Positions 1 to 5,795 of a stretch of DNA of 5,970 bases are shown piece after piece (positions within the stretch are counted from its first letter, which is position 1; each line of letters opens with the position of its first letter). Position numbers and translations under genes: made by a program. The stretch lies in NCBI GenBank assembly GCA_003452695.1, contig DMNP01000293.1:1-5970 (forward strand). Reading direction: 5' to 3'. This DNA comes from Eggerthellaceae bacterium. GTDB lineage: Bacteria > Actinomycetota > Coriobacteriia > Coriobacteriales > Eggerthellaceae. The notes beneath the pieces are model-generated. The model worked only from the letters and a program-made list of their open reading frames with translations, was not told where the DNA came from and searched no databases.

Positions 1-919
1 TCTTCTCGGAGCGGTCGCCCGTGCCCACCTGCGCGCGGCGCTCGGCGCCTTCGGCCTCGCGCTGCTCGGCAAGCATCTTCTCGTACAGGCGCGCACGCAG
101 CACGGCCATTGCCGCAATCTTGTTCTGAAGCTGCGACTTCTGGTCCTGCGACTGAACAACCAGCCCTGTCGGCAAATGCGTGATGCGCACAGCCGAGTCG
201 GTCGTGTTCACGCACTGGCCGCCCGGGCCGCCCGCGCGGTACACGTCGATGCGCAGGTCCTCGTTCTTAATCTCCACTTCCACTTCGTCGGCCTCGGGCA
301 GAACGGCCACCGTGGCGGTGGAGGTGTGAATGCGACCCTGGCTCTCGGTTTTGGGCACGCGCTGAACGCGATGCACTCCACTTTCGAACTTCATGAAGGA
401 ATACACCTTGTCGCCCTTCACCTTGAACTGGATTTCGCTATAGCCGCCCGCTTCCGATGGCATGACGTCCAAGAGCTCTATCTTCCATTTCTTCTCGGAC
501 GCGAAACGCTCGTACATCTTGAACAGGTCGCCCGCGAAGATCTTGGCCTCGTCGCCACCCGCGCCTCCGCGGATTTCCACGATGATGTCCTTCTCGTCGG
601 CCGGATCGGCCGGTATCAGCATGAATTTAATCTCTTCCTCGATGCCCGGCAGTTCGGATTCGATGCGCGCGATCTCTTCCTGCGCGAACTCCTTCATGTC
701 GGGGTCGTCGAGCATTTCCTTGGCCTCGGCCAAGTCGTCTTCGGCCTGCACGTAGGCGCGCGCCTCCTTCACGAGCGGGCCCTGGTTTGCGTACTCCTTG
801 GCCAGGCGGTTGTACTCCTTCTGGTCCGCCAGCACGGCCGGGTCGCCCATTTTCTCCTGCAGCTCTTCGTAGGCTTCGATAATCTTGACCAGTTTGTCTC
901 GCATGTCAGTCTCTGCCAT
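1..919 (-). CDS. prfA: Peptide chain release factor 1 (RF1), partial, C-terminus beyond the left edge
   Basis: RF1 recognises UAA and UAG stop codons in the ribosomal A site and triggers hydrolysis of peptidyl-tRNA in the cytoplasm. Reading the minus strand from 919 gives [20 protein letters not shown], then the conserved [11 protein letters not shown] segment of domain 2. The stop-recognition tripeptide is PKT (about residues 189-191) in the context [20 protein letters not shown] PxT tripeptide marks RF1, whereas RF2 has SPF. The catalytic GGQ falls at residues 233-235, the same number as in E. coli RF1, where the Gln is methylated by PrmC; it is followed by [13 protein letters not shown]. 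The visible 306 codons lack only the last 50 or so of the usual 355-360. The start at 919 is chosen because AGGGG (minus strand, 927-931) sits 7 nt upstream; an in-frame ATG at 904 has no comparable site. In many bacteria prmC follows prfA, but that lies outside the window. Identification is secure. Confidence 0.97.
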   Translation of the reverse strand, partial: MAETDMRDKLVKIIEAYEELQEKMGDPAVLADQKEYNRLAKEYANQGPLVKEARAYVQAEDDLAEAKEMLDDPDMKEFAQEEIARIESELPGIEEEIKFMLIPADPADEKDIIVEIRGGAGGDEAKIFAGDLFKMYERFASEKKWKIELLDVMPSEAGGYSEIQFKVKGDKVYSFMKFESGVHRVQRVPKTESQGRIHTSTATVAVLPEADEVEVEIKNEDLRIDVYRAGGPGGQCVNTTDSAVRITHLPTGLVVQSQDQKSQLQNKIAAMAVLRARLYEKMLAEQREAEGAERRAQVGTGDRSEK

Positions 920-1072
920 GGTCTTACCCCTATTCGGATTGAATTTGGTGGATACGGGAAAATGCGGAAATGAGGGCGCCGCCACATGCGGGCGGCGTGC
1001 CATGCTCGTTAATATTTCCCCGGCTTCATTTGCATAGCGCAAGCATGTTAGCAGAAAACACGGCGTAATTGG

Positions 1073-1130
1073 GCCGCGTTCCCGACACCTGACCCATTGT
1101 GCACAATGGGTCAGGTGTCGGGAACGCGGC
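1073..1130. repeat. Perfect 58-bp palindrome with no spacer
   Basis: The left half begins GCCGCGTTCCCGACACCTGA and continues CCCATTGTG. The right half is its exact reverse complement, with the dyad centre between 1101 and 1102 in TGTG|CACA. All 29 base pairs match; the first mismatch is outside (1072 g against 1131 a). No T-run follows on either strand, so it does not look like an intrinsic terminator. By inference it resembles stand-alone intergenic palindromes of the REP type, of which the GACACCTGACCC/GGGTCAGGTGTC core is reminiscent, but only one copy is in the window. Confidence 0.93.
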
Positions 1131-1246
1131 AGATGCCGCTGCGCGATTGCGTTATCATACGGACGATGGCGAACGGCCCGTCCGAGGCGTCCACGGTTCG
1201 CAGCGGACTACGTTGTTCGGCATTGCGTCATGCATTTAAAGGGCTG

Positions 1247-1254
1247 AAAGGCGG
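1247..1254 (+). promoter_or_regulatory. Ribosome binding site that fixes the lipoprotein start
   Basis: AAAGGCGG lies 4 nt before the ATG at 1259 and resembles the consensus AAGGAGG. The spacer is a little short. It selects 1259 over the longer open frame reaching 1097. Confidence 0.65.
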
Positions 1255-1258
1255 AAAT

Positions 1259-1978
1259 ATGAAAAAGTCTATTAGGATGCTGGCATCGCTGTGCTTCGCA
1301 GTGGCGCTGTGCTTCGGGCTGGCCGGCTGCGCAGGTGGCGTGGACAAATCGCTGTACACGGGCGATTGGGAGCTTGCCAGCTCATCCGATGGCAACTTGG
1401 ACGAGGAAACAGTGCAGCTGATGGCGTCGATGAACCTGCACGTTACCATGAACCTGAAGGAAGACGGCACGGGCACGCTGAACGCCTTCGGCACCGACAT
1501 GAACATGACCTGGGAGGCCAAGAGCAACACCGAGGCCACGGGCACGCTGGATAACGCCAACGTGAAACTGACGCTGGCCGATGGCAAGCTATCGCTGCAG
1601 GACGAATCCAACGTGACGATGGTCTTCGCGCGCCCGAGCGCTTCGGGCGCCGCAACTGCAGCTGCTTCGGCTTCTGCCGGCTCTGCAAGCGCCTCTGCGG
1701 CAAGCGCCTCTGCGGCAAGCGCTTCTGCAGCGTCGGCGTCGGCGGCGTCGGCGGCATCGGCGTCGGCAGCGTCGGCATCCGCATCGGCACCGGCAACCGA
1801 CGCCTCGGCCGCTCCCGCTTCGGCAAATGCCGCCTCGGCTACGGATTCCACCGCAAGCCCTGCAGCGGCAAGCGCAGCTACCCCCGACGCTCCCGCCGAA
1901 GGCGAGCCGGTCGCCGAGGAAGCTCCCGCGACAGCCGAGGGAGAAGAAAACGCGCCCGGACAGGAAAACGCCGAGTAG
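1259..1978 (+). CDS. Secreted lipoprotein: small lipocalin-like beta domain plus long Ala/Ser-rich tail
   Basis: The 239-residue product has a type II signal peptide: MKKS with basic residues, a hydrophobic core (about residues 8-20) and the lipobox LAGC, with C24 as the predicted lipidated residue. It is therefore expected to be anchored on the outer face of the membrane. Residues 32-125 alternate short polar and hydrophobic strands (TGDWELASS, HVTMNLKEDGTGTLNAFG, MTWEAKS, VKLTLADGKLSL, TMVFAR), the style of small lipocalin-like domains common in Eggerthellaceae lipoproteins; the ligand and role are unknown. Residues 126-239 are low-complexity: Ala/Ser to about 178, then Ala/Pro/Ser/Thr, ending acidic (EGEPVAEEAP, EGEENAPGQENAE). 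The tail may span the cell wall as a flexible linker, which is inference. The start at 1259 keeps the signal peptide at the N-terminus and has a ribosome binding site. The gene stands alone, divergent from prfA and convergent with the Fe-S protein gene. Confidence 0.85.
   Translation: MKKSIRMLASLCFAVALCFGLAGCAGGVDKSLYTGDWELASSSDGNLDEETVQLMASMNLHVTMNLKEDGTGTLNAFGTDMNMTWEAKSNTEATGTLDNANVKLTLADGKLSLQDESNVTMVFARPSASGAATAAASASAGSASASAASASAASASAASASAASAASASAASASASAPATDASAAPASANAASATDSTASPAAASAATPDAPAEGEPVAEEAPATAEGEENAPGQENAE
1640..1800 (+). repeat. Ala/Ser-coding low-complexity tract with three 15-bp tandem units
   Basis: The clearest unit is GCAAGCGCCTCTGCG (A-S-A-S-A), present at 1685-1699 and 1700-1714 exactly and at 1715-1729 with two changes. 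From about 1730 the same Ala/Ser pattern continues with a different codon set, mostly GCG/GCA with TCG. All units are multiples of 3, so gain or loss would alter tail length without a frameshift. Confidence 0.85.
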
Positions 1979-2009
1979 CGTTCGCATCGCACCTGAAACT
2001 TCGAAATGC

Positions 2010-2040
2010 GCGGGGTCGCGGATTAATTCCAGGACCCCGC
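2010..2040. terminator. Possible terminator hairpin between convergent genes
   Basis: GCGGGGTC (2010-2017) and GACCCCGC (2033-2040) form a perfect 8-bp GC-rich stem with a 15-nt loop, 32 nt after the lipoprotein stop codon. Only a short TTT follows on the plus strand (AGCAGGTTTGACT), so it is not a classical Rho-independent terminator. It could still serve the lipoprotein gene or both convergent genes. Confidence 0.35.
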
Positions 2041-2138
2041 AGCAGGTTTGACTGCTCGGGCACCCACTTAGCCCGGAAGGCGCATCCCCCTCGGCCGGCA
2101 AGGACGGTGCAAAAGACCACGCACGGCCACCGGGCCAT

Positions 2139-3185
2139 TTAACGCCCTGCGGGGATGCCCGTTTCGCAAGGAACAAGCAGTTGGCACTTGCCGCATCCGT
2201 ATCGCGGCTTGAAACGAATCTTCGTTTCCTCCATGTACACCCAACACGTTTGGAAGTCCTTCCCGGTTTCCAGCGACAACGCATCGACCGGACAGCGCTT
2301 GGCGCAGGCGCCGCAGCGAGTGCAGTACGCATAGGGGTCTTCGCCATAAGGACGCGGCGTGGGGCTAAATACGGCATCGGTGATGATGCTGCCGAAACGA
2401 CCCGCCTTTCCGACACGCGTTATGAGATGGGCCGACAACCCGAACGTCCCCAACCCGGCGGCGAACGCCGCATGCCGCTCGGACCAACTGCTTACGAACA
2501 TCGGCCTGTCCACGGCATCTTCGGGGTCGCGCTTGCGAATGACCAGCGAGGGGTCGAGCGCTGGGATGCACGTGCGGTAGCCCTCGTCGGCCAACCATCC
2601 CGCCACCATGCGGTCGGTGGCGTGAATAAAGTCGTGGCCCTCGATGCGACCGTGCAGCCATTCGTCCGAGGGCACTCCCAGGTTGTCCCAATTGCTCTTA
2701 CGCACCTGCTCGGAAAACGGGTAGAAGATGGCTATGACGCTGCGCGCACCCGGAAGCCAGTCCGCTGGCAAGCGCAACGTATCGCCGATAATCTGGTCGT
2801 CGGATTTCATGCGGGCAAACAACGGGTCGTCGGCGCTCGCGCATCCCACGATGGGTGCATCGAACAGTGGCGTTCCCACAATCTCGTCGCGCAACGCGTA
2901 ATCCGCCTGCAGCGCGTTGTCCGCGCTCGTCATCACGTATTGTGCCAGCCGCCGCTCCAAACCCGCGATGTCCATAATCTGGCGCGCGGCTGGCTGACCC
3001 GACTCTGCTGCGCCCGCCGCCCCCTGCGCGGCCCCCTGCGCCGATGCGGCTGCGCCCACGGCTTCTTGCGCGGCCGGCTGACCCGACTCTGCTGCGCCCG
3101 CTGCCCCCTGCGCGGCTGGCTGACCCGACTCTGCTGCGCCCACGGCTTCCCGCGCGGCCGGCTTCGCCGATGCGGCAATGCCCAT
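2139..3185 (-). CDS. QueG-like protein with two [4Fe-4S] cluster motifs and a repeat-built N-terminal extension
   Basis: The 348-residue product has a core from about residue 71 (MDIAGLERRLAQYV) that follows the COG1600 pattern: LPGARSVIAIFYPF, then GHDFIHATDRM, then RHAAFAAGLGTFGLSAHLIT and a C-terminal ferredoxin module. Cluster 1 is CTRCGACAKRCP (C288, C291, C294, C298). Cluster 2 probably uses C314, C331, C334 and C340, the last three in CGKCQLLVPCETGIP. True QueG reduces epoxyqueuosine to queuosine in tRNA with cobalamin. This shorter form lacks the C-terminal HEAT-type region and has no queuosine gene beside it, so it may be a diverged redox protein; its substrate is unknown. Residues 1-70 are Ala/Gly/Gln-rich and consist of four 14-residue repeats. 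The start at 3185 is preceded by a strong GGGGAGGGG purine run close to the ATG, while the internal ATG at 2975 has no binding site, so the extension is probably translated. No signal peptide is seen. Confidence 0.85.
   Translation of the reverse strand: MGIAASAKPAAREAVGAAESGQPAAQGAAGAAESGQPAAQEAVGAAASAQGAAQGAAGAAESGQPAARQIMDIAGLERRLAQYVMTSADNALQADYALRDEIVGTPLFDAPIVGCASADDPLFARMKSDDQIIGDTLRLPADWLPGARSVIAIFYPFSEQVRKSNWDNLGVPSDEWLHGRIEGHDFIHATDRMVAGWLADEGYRTCIPALDPSLVIRKRDPEDAVDRPMFVSSWSERHAAFAAGLGTFGLSAHLITRVGKAGRFGSIITDAVFSPTPRPYGEDPYAYCTRCGACAKRCPVDALSLETGKDFQTCWVYMEETKIRFKPRYGCGKCQLLVPCETGIPAGR
2979..3146 (-). repeat. Four tandem 42-bp units encoding 14-residue Ala-rich repeats
   Basis: In the QueG-like protein, residues 14-27, 28-41, 42-55 and 56-69 follow the pattern A(A/V)GAAESGQPAAQ(G/E). 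Three units keep AAESGQPAA; the third is degenerate (AAASAQGAA). The preceding residues IAASAKPAARE look like a fifth, decayed unit. On the plus strand the shared core reads GGCTGACCCGACTCTGCTGC. The array is exactly 168 bp, a multiple of 3. Confidence 0.9.
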
Positions 3186-3297
3186 GGCCCCTCCCCTCTC
3201 TTCGCGGCCAAAGCAGCCACGTGCGTTTCGGCAATTAGCACATGACTAGTTTATCTGTTCGCGCCCAACAATGTTGCATACTTGCACGCGACCCGAT

Positions 3298-3376
3298 AAC
3301 ACAATATATAGTACGCAATGCGCCATACGCCGACTTTAATCCCCGCGCTATCCTATTTATCGCAATATATTGTGTT
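3298..3376. repeat. 12-bp inverted repeat pair, operator-like
   Basis: AACACAATATAT at 3298-3309 is matched by its exact reverse complement ATATATTGTGTT at 3365-3376, with 55 bp between. The right arm also contains a perfect 10-bp palindrome, CAATATATTG (3363-3372); the left arm has the near-copy CAATATATAG (3302-3311). Paired sites of this kind can bind a dimeric regulator, but no regulator gene is present here and the function is inferred only from symmetry. Confidence 0.45.
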
Positions 3377-3411
3377 GTAGAGGCAAAAACGGTGCCGTAA
3401 CGTCCGTATGG

Positions 3412-3622
3412 CAGCATTCCTGCACAAAGTAATTGCAAATCTGCCATATTTTCTAATTTTTCAGCATTTTTTTATGCACCTCGAAAAGAGCCTCTCGAAA
3501 ATCACCGCTTTGAACTGGCAAAACAACAGGCCTTATATTCCCAGGTTACGAAATTTAAGCCATTTTCTGCTGAAAAATTAGATATTATGGCATTATTGCA
3601 AAAACATTGTGCACGAAAGCGG
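3412..3622. repeat. Long imperfect inverted repeat (arms about 55 bp, spacer 101 bp) before the nuclease-like gene
   Basis: Left arm 3412-3466 and right arm 3568-3622 pair at about 44 of 55 positions. The inner 33 bp (3434-3466 against 3568-3600) agree at 28 positions and include an unbroken 14-bp match, CTAATTTTTCAGCA with TGCTGAAAAATTAG. The right arm ends just before the ATG at 3624 and would cover the alternative GTG start at 3609. It could be a leader RNA hairpin, paired protein-binding sites, or the ends of a small non-autonomous element; I see no target-site duplication that would prove the last. Confidence 0.7.
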
Positions 3623-3623
3623 G

Positions 3624-4640
3624 ATGACGCAAATGAGGCTGTATCTGGCGCCCAATCCATCGCTCGAAATTATCCGCTACCTTCGGTCCACCAACGGCGA
3701 AGATGGCATTGGCGGATCGCCGGTGCGCAAGCCCGTGCTCGACGATGCCGTAAGCAACGTCCGCGCCCTGCGCGAACTCGACCACACCGCGCAATCTTGG
3801 CTTGAGCACGTAACCCCGCCCGTCCAGGCTTTCATCTCAAACAAGTCCAAGGGAACGCAAACGAAACAGCTGGTCACAAAACTATTTAGCGAACGCGTCC
3901 CATTCGGCGCCTTTATTCATCTCGGGCATGGCATCTGCTCCTGCAGCCCGGCATTCACTTTCATGCAACTCGCAACGCGCCTAGACACCGTAGACCTCCT
4001 GAGCATCGGCATGGAGCTTTGCGGGAGCTATAGCCGTTGGCGCCTAGCGCCAGCGTTCCCAAGCGGCCTACCCCACCGCGCTTACGACGAAACGCGCGAA
4101 TACACCTACGATATCCCCCGTACGCTCAACGCAACCCGAATGCCGGCGTTCCTGGAACGAATGAAAGGGTATCGTGGCGTCGGCAGTGCAACAGCCGCGG
4201 CACGCTGGCTTGCAAATGGATCTGCATCCCCCATGGAAACCGCCACGTACCTGCTCCTCTGCCTGCCCAAACGCCTAGGCGGATACGCGCTGCCACAGCC
4301 AACGCTCAACCCCAAATTAATCATCAGCAATCCCGATGGCACGAAAGAGCGCTATCCCGACCTGTTCTGGTCCGGCCCGAACATCGATGTGGAGTACAAC
4401 AGCGACTCGGATCATAGTGGAGAATGGGCGCGGTATCGAGATTCCAGGCGCGAAGTGGAACTTACCGTGGCAAATGTTCGCGTGCTGCCGCTGACGCGCC
4501 AACAGCTGATGAACGTCGATGAATTCGATGCGTTTGCAGAAGGCCTGCGGCGAATGCTGGGCATCCGAAGCCGCACGAAAGACCTGGCCTGGAAAGCGCG
4601 GCGGGGAGAACTTCGGGAAAGACTGCTGAATGGGTTTTAA
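3624..4640 (+). CDS. Orphan protein with C-terminal DUF559/Vsr-like PD-(D/E)XK nuclease signature (AbiEi-like)
   Basis: No characterised protein is recognised over the whole length. Numbering from the GTG at 3609 (343 residues), residues 208-233 (SPMETATYLLLCLPKRLGGY and on) resemble the linker of AbiEi-type and related actinobacterial proteins. The C-terminal part shows RYPDLFW (D251), then NIDVEYNSDSDHSG (E262, Y263, N264), then ELTVANVRVLPLTRQQL (to 300): the strand-strand-helix layout of DUF559/Vsr-like PD-(D/E)XK folds, with Asn where many members have Lys, Asp or Glu. The N-terminal half carries a Cys/His-containing stretch (FIHLGHGICSCSPAF, 102-116). Such hypothetical proteins are expanded as paralogues in Coriobacteriia (recollection); a role in defence or DNA processing is inference. 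The start is uncertain: GTG 3609, ATG 3624 and ATG 3633 are in frame, none with a good binding site; GCGGG 9 nt before 3633 is the best. There is no toxin-like partner gene. Confidence 0.7.
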   Translation: MTQMRLYLAPNPSLEIIRYLRSTNGEDGIGGSPVRKPVLDDAVSNVRALRELDHTAQSWLEHVTPPVQAFISNKSKGTQTKQLVTKLFSERVPFGAFIHLGHGICSCSPAFTFMQLATRLDTVDLLSIGMELCGSYSRWRLAPAFPSGLPHRAYDETREYTYDIPRTLNATRMPAFLERMKGYRGVGSATAAARWLANGSASPMETATYLLLCLPKRLGGYALPQPTLNPKLIISNPDGTKERYPDLFWSGPNIDVEYNSDSDHSGEWARYRDSRREVELTVANVRVLPLTRQQLMNVDEFDAFAEGLRRMLGIRSRTKDLAWKARRGELRERLLNGF

Positions 4641-4662
4641 CGCAGCCGCAGGCGAGCGCAGA

Positions 4663-5388
4663 TTACCACGCTACCGGTAGAAACGTGAGCAGCGGGGCCA
4701 CGATAATGGCGGGCAGCATGTTGGCAACACGCAGCTTGGTGTCCCATACGAGATTCACGCCCACGCAAAAGACAAGGATGCTGCCCACCAACGAAAGCCC
4801 CGCAAGCGCGGAGTCGGTCATGAACGGCCGGATGAACACCGAAAGCGCGGTAATGCTCCCCTGGAACACGCCCACGGGGATGGCGGAGAAAGCGCACCCC
4901 CGCCCGAGCGAGCAGGTCATCACCACGATGATGACGAAGTCGAGCAGCGCCTTGGTGCACAGGATGGATATGTCGCCCTGCATGGCATCTTGAATGGCGC
5001 CGATAACGGCCATCGCGCCCACGCACACCACGATCGACGCCGTTACGAAGGCATCCACGAACGTGCGGTCCTTTGCGTTGCCGGTCTTCAGTTTCAGCCA
5101 TTCCCCGAAGCGCCGAACCAGGGTTTCGAAATCCACGGCCTCGCCAACGAGCGTGCCCACCACTATGCTGATTACCACGAACAGGGACTTGCCCGATGCA
5201 AGCATGCCCCCCTCGATGGCGAGCATGCCCTGAAGCGCACCGGCTATGCCGATGAACAGCACGCACACGCCCGCCGCCTTGGCCACGCCCTCCTGCAGCC
5301 GTTCGCTCAGCAGCTTGCCGGCGCCCATGCCGACGAGACCCGCCACCGCGATAGCGACAACGTTTATGATGGTTCCCAATCCCGGCAT
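4663..5388 (-). CDS. DUF554 family integral membrane protein
   Basis: The 241-residue product is strongly hydrophobic with about seven membrane segments, roughly residues 5-23, 38-58, 68-84, 112-134, 146-160, 194-213 and 222-240. Family hallmarks are the N-terminal GLGTIINVVAIAVAGLVG, the DISILCTKALLDFV segment and FSAIPVGVFQGSITAL. The family includes B. subtilis YdfK and has no established substrate; a transport role is often guessed but not shown. The length is normal for the family, so the gene looks intact. On the minus strand AAGGG lies 8 nt before the ATG at 5388. The gene ends 22 bp from the convergent nuclease-like gene with no clear terminator between them. No functional link to its neighbours is apparent. 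Confidence 0.92.
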   Translation of the reverse strand: MPGLGTIINVVAIAVAGLVGMGAGKLLSERLQEGVAKAAGVCVLFIGIAGALQGMLAIEGGMLASGKSLFVVISIVVGTLVGEAVDFETLVRRFGEWLKLKTGNAKDRTFVDAFVTASIVVCVGAMAVIGAIQDAMQGDISILCTKALLDFVIIVVMTCSLGRGCAFSAIPVGVFQGSITALSVFIRPFMTDSALAGLSLVGSILVFCVGVNLVWDTKLRVANMLPAIIVAPLLTFLPVAW

Positions 5389-5674
5389 GCGCTCTGCCCT
5401 TCTCTAGCCTCCGCTTTTCAGCAAGAAGCGATTGTAACTCAGGGAAGAAGCGGAGCAAGGAGCGATTTGCGGAAGCAATCGAAGCCCGCCGAGGCCGCCG
5501 AGCGCGTCCATCGCCTTCAGCCACAGGTAGTCGCCGAATCGCGATGCGGAGCCCCAAACCGGCGCCGAACGGCGCAGCCCGCGCCATCGCCTGACAGCCA
5601 CATGCAGGCAGGGCTGCTCGACCTGCGCCCCAACCGTGAAAAGCAATGGGACCCGGGCGTCGAAGCGGCCATTT
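5389..5674. other. Intergenic stretch upstream of the DUF554 and methyltransferase genes
   Basis: I find no supported gene in these 286 bp. Open frames cross it on both strands, as expected in GC-rich DNA, but none has a binding site or a recognisable product. It should contain the DUF554 promoter on the minus strand, which I could not identify. Confidence 0.5.
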
Positions 5675-5703
5675 TTGACATGCCCTTGCATCTAAGTTAT
5701 AAC
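5675..5703 (+). promoter_or_regulatory. Sigma70-type promoter for the methyltransferase gene
   Basis: TTGACA (5675-5680, consensus -35) and TATAAC (5698-5703, five of six of the -10) are separated by exactly 17 bp. Transcription would start near 5710, giving a leader of about 80 nt before the methyltransferase. It is the only strong promoter visible in the window. Confidence 0.8.
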
Positions 5704-5731
5704 GGTTAATAGTTTATTAAGGCTTACTTTT

Positions 5732-5782
5732 ATGCGAAACCGATGCACAGCGAAAGGCGGCGATTCCCGCTGTCTGCTGTAG
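5732..5782 (+). CDS. Possible 16-residue leader peptide
   Basis: Just downstream of the promoter an ATG at 5732 opens a short frame, MRNRCTAKGGDSRCLL, ending in TAG at 5780-5782. The stop codon overlaps the Shine-Dalgarno AGGAGG (5781-5786) of the methyltransferase, an arrangement suited to translational coupling or leader-peptide control. Its own binding site is weak (AAGG 9 nt before the ATG). Two Cys and three Arg codons are present but no run of one amino acid as in classical attenuators. This may be chance; only conservation could decide. Confidence 0.3.
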   Translation: MRNRCTAKGGDSRCLL

Positions 5783-5786
5783 GAGG
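5781..5786 (+). promoter_or_regulatory. Consensus Shine-Dalgarno of the methyltransferase gene
   Basis: AGGAGG stands 3 nt before an ATG at 5790, 9 nt before ATG 5796 and 15 nt before ATG 5802, all in frame. Spacing favours 5796. Confidence 0.8.
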
Positions 5787-5795
5787 GGCATGCAA

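Larger units (their letters stand above)
920..1258. other. Divergent intergenic region between prfA and the lipoprotein gene
   Basis: These 339 bp must hold the promoters of both flanking genes, but I see no convincing -35/-10 pair on either strand. A candidate TATCAT at 1153-1158 has no matching -35 box. A GC-rich hairpin (CGCCGCC at 977-983, GGCGGCG at 991-997, 7-nt loop) would lie in the prfA leader if transcription starts upstream of it. The 58-bp palindrome at 1073-1130 is listed separately. The lipoprotein frame is open back to 1097, inside the palindrome, but that extension has no ribosome binding site and would bury the signal peptide. Confidence 0.6.
3186..3623. other. AT-rich divergent intergenic region
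   Basis: This 438-bp gap is visibly richer in A and T than the genes around it. It holds two independent inverted-repeat pairs, listed separately, and a short direct repeat CTCGAAAA at 3480-3487 and 3494-3501. A weak plus-strand promoter candidate is TTGCAC at 3282-3287 with TATAGT at 3307-3312, but the 19-bp spacing is long. For the minus-strand Fe-S gene I see no convincing promoter. Base composition unlike the flanks could reflect regulatory DNA or acquired DNA. Confidence 0.6.

Noticed and set aside
176..973. Long plus-strand open frame opposite prfA
   Set aside because: It is the antisense shadow of prfA, whose minus-strand product is unmistakable; it has no ribosome binding site and an implausible His/Leu/Val-rich composition.
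1073..1130. Interpretation of the 58-bp palindrome as an intrinsic terminator
   Set aside because: No T-run follows on either strand, and it lies upstream of both divergent genes, where no transcript is expected to end.
1228..1992. Minus-strand open frame opposite the lipoprotein gene
   Set aside because: Its Ala/Ser/Asp repeats are only the complement of the GC-rich Ala/Ser-coding tract; the plus strand has a signal peptide and lipobox.
2181..3245. 354-codon plus-strand open frame opposite the Fe-S protein gene
   Set aside because: It is longer than the real gene but is Arg/Leu-rich with no recognisable domain, whereas the minus strand has two conserved cysteine cluster motifs.
3408..3581. 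57-codon plus-strand frame beginning MAAFLHKVIANLPYFLIF in the AT-rich gap
   Set aside because: It has protein-like composition, but no ribosome binding site, and it lies almost entirely inside the long inverted repeat, whose symmetry explains the sequence better.
3412..3622. Interpretation of the long inverted repeat as the ends of an insertion sequence
   Set aside because: The interior is only 101 bp with no transposase, and no flanking target duplication is visible; kept only as a possible small non-autonomous remnant.
4637..5587. 316-codon minus-strand frame overlapping the DUF554 gene
   Set aside because: It is a frame-shifted shadow rich in Arg, Gly and His; the 241-residue frame is a clear DUF554 membrane protein.
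5404..5691. 95-codon minus-strand frame between the DUF554 and methyltransferase genes
   Set aside because: It has no ribosome binding site, no recognisable motif, and its start lies within the plus-strand methyltransferase promoter.
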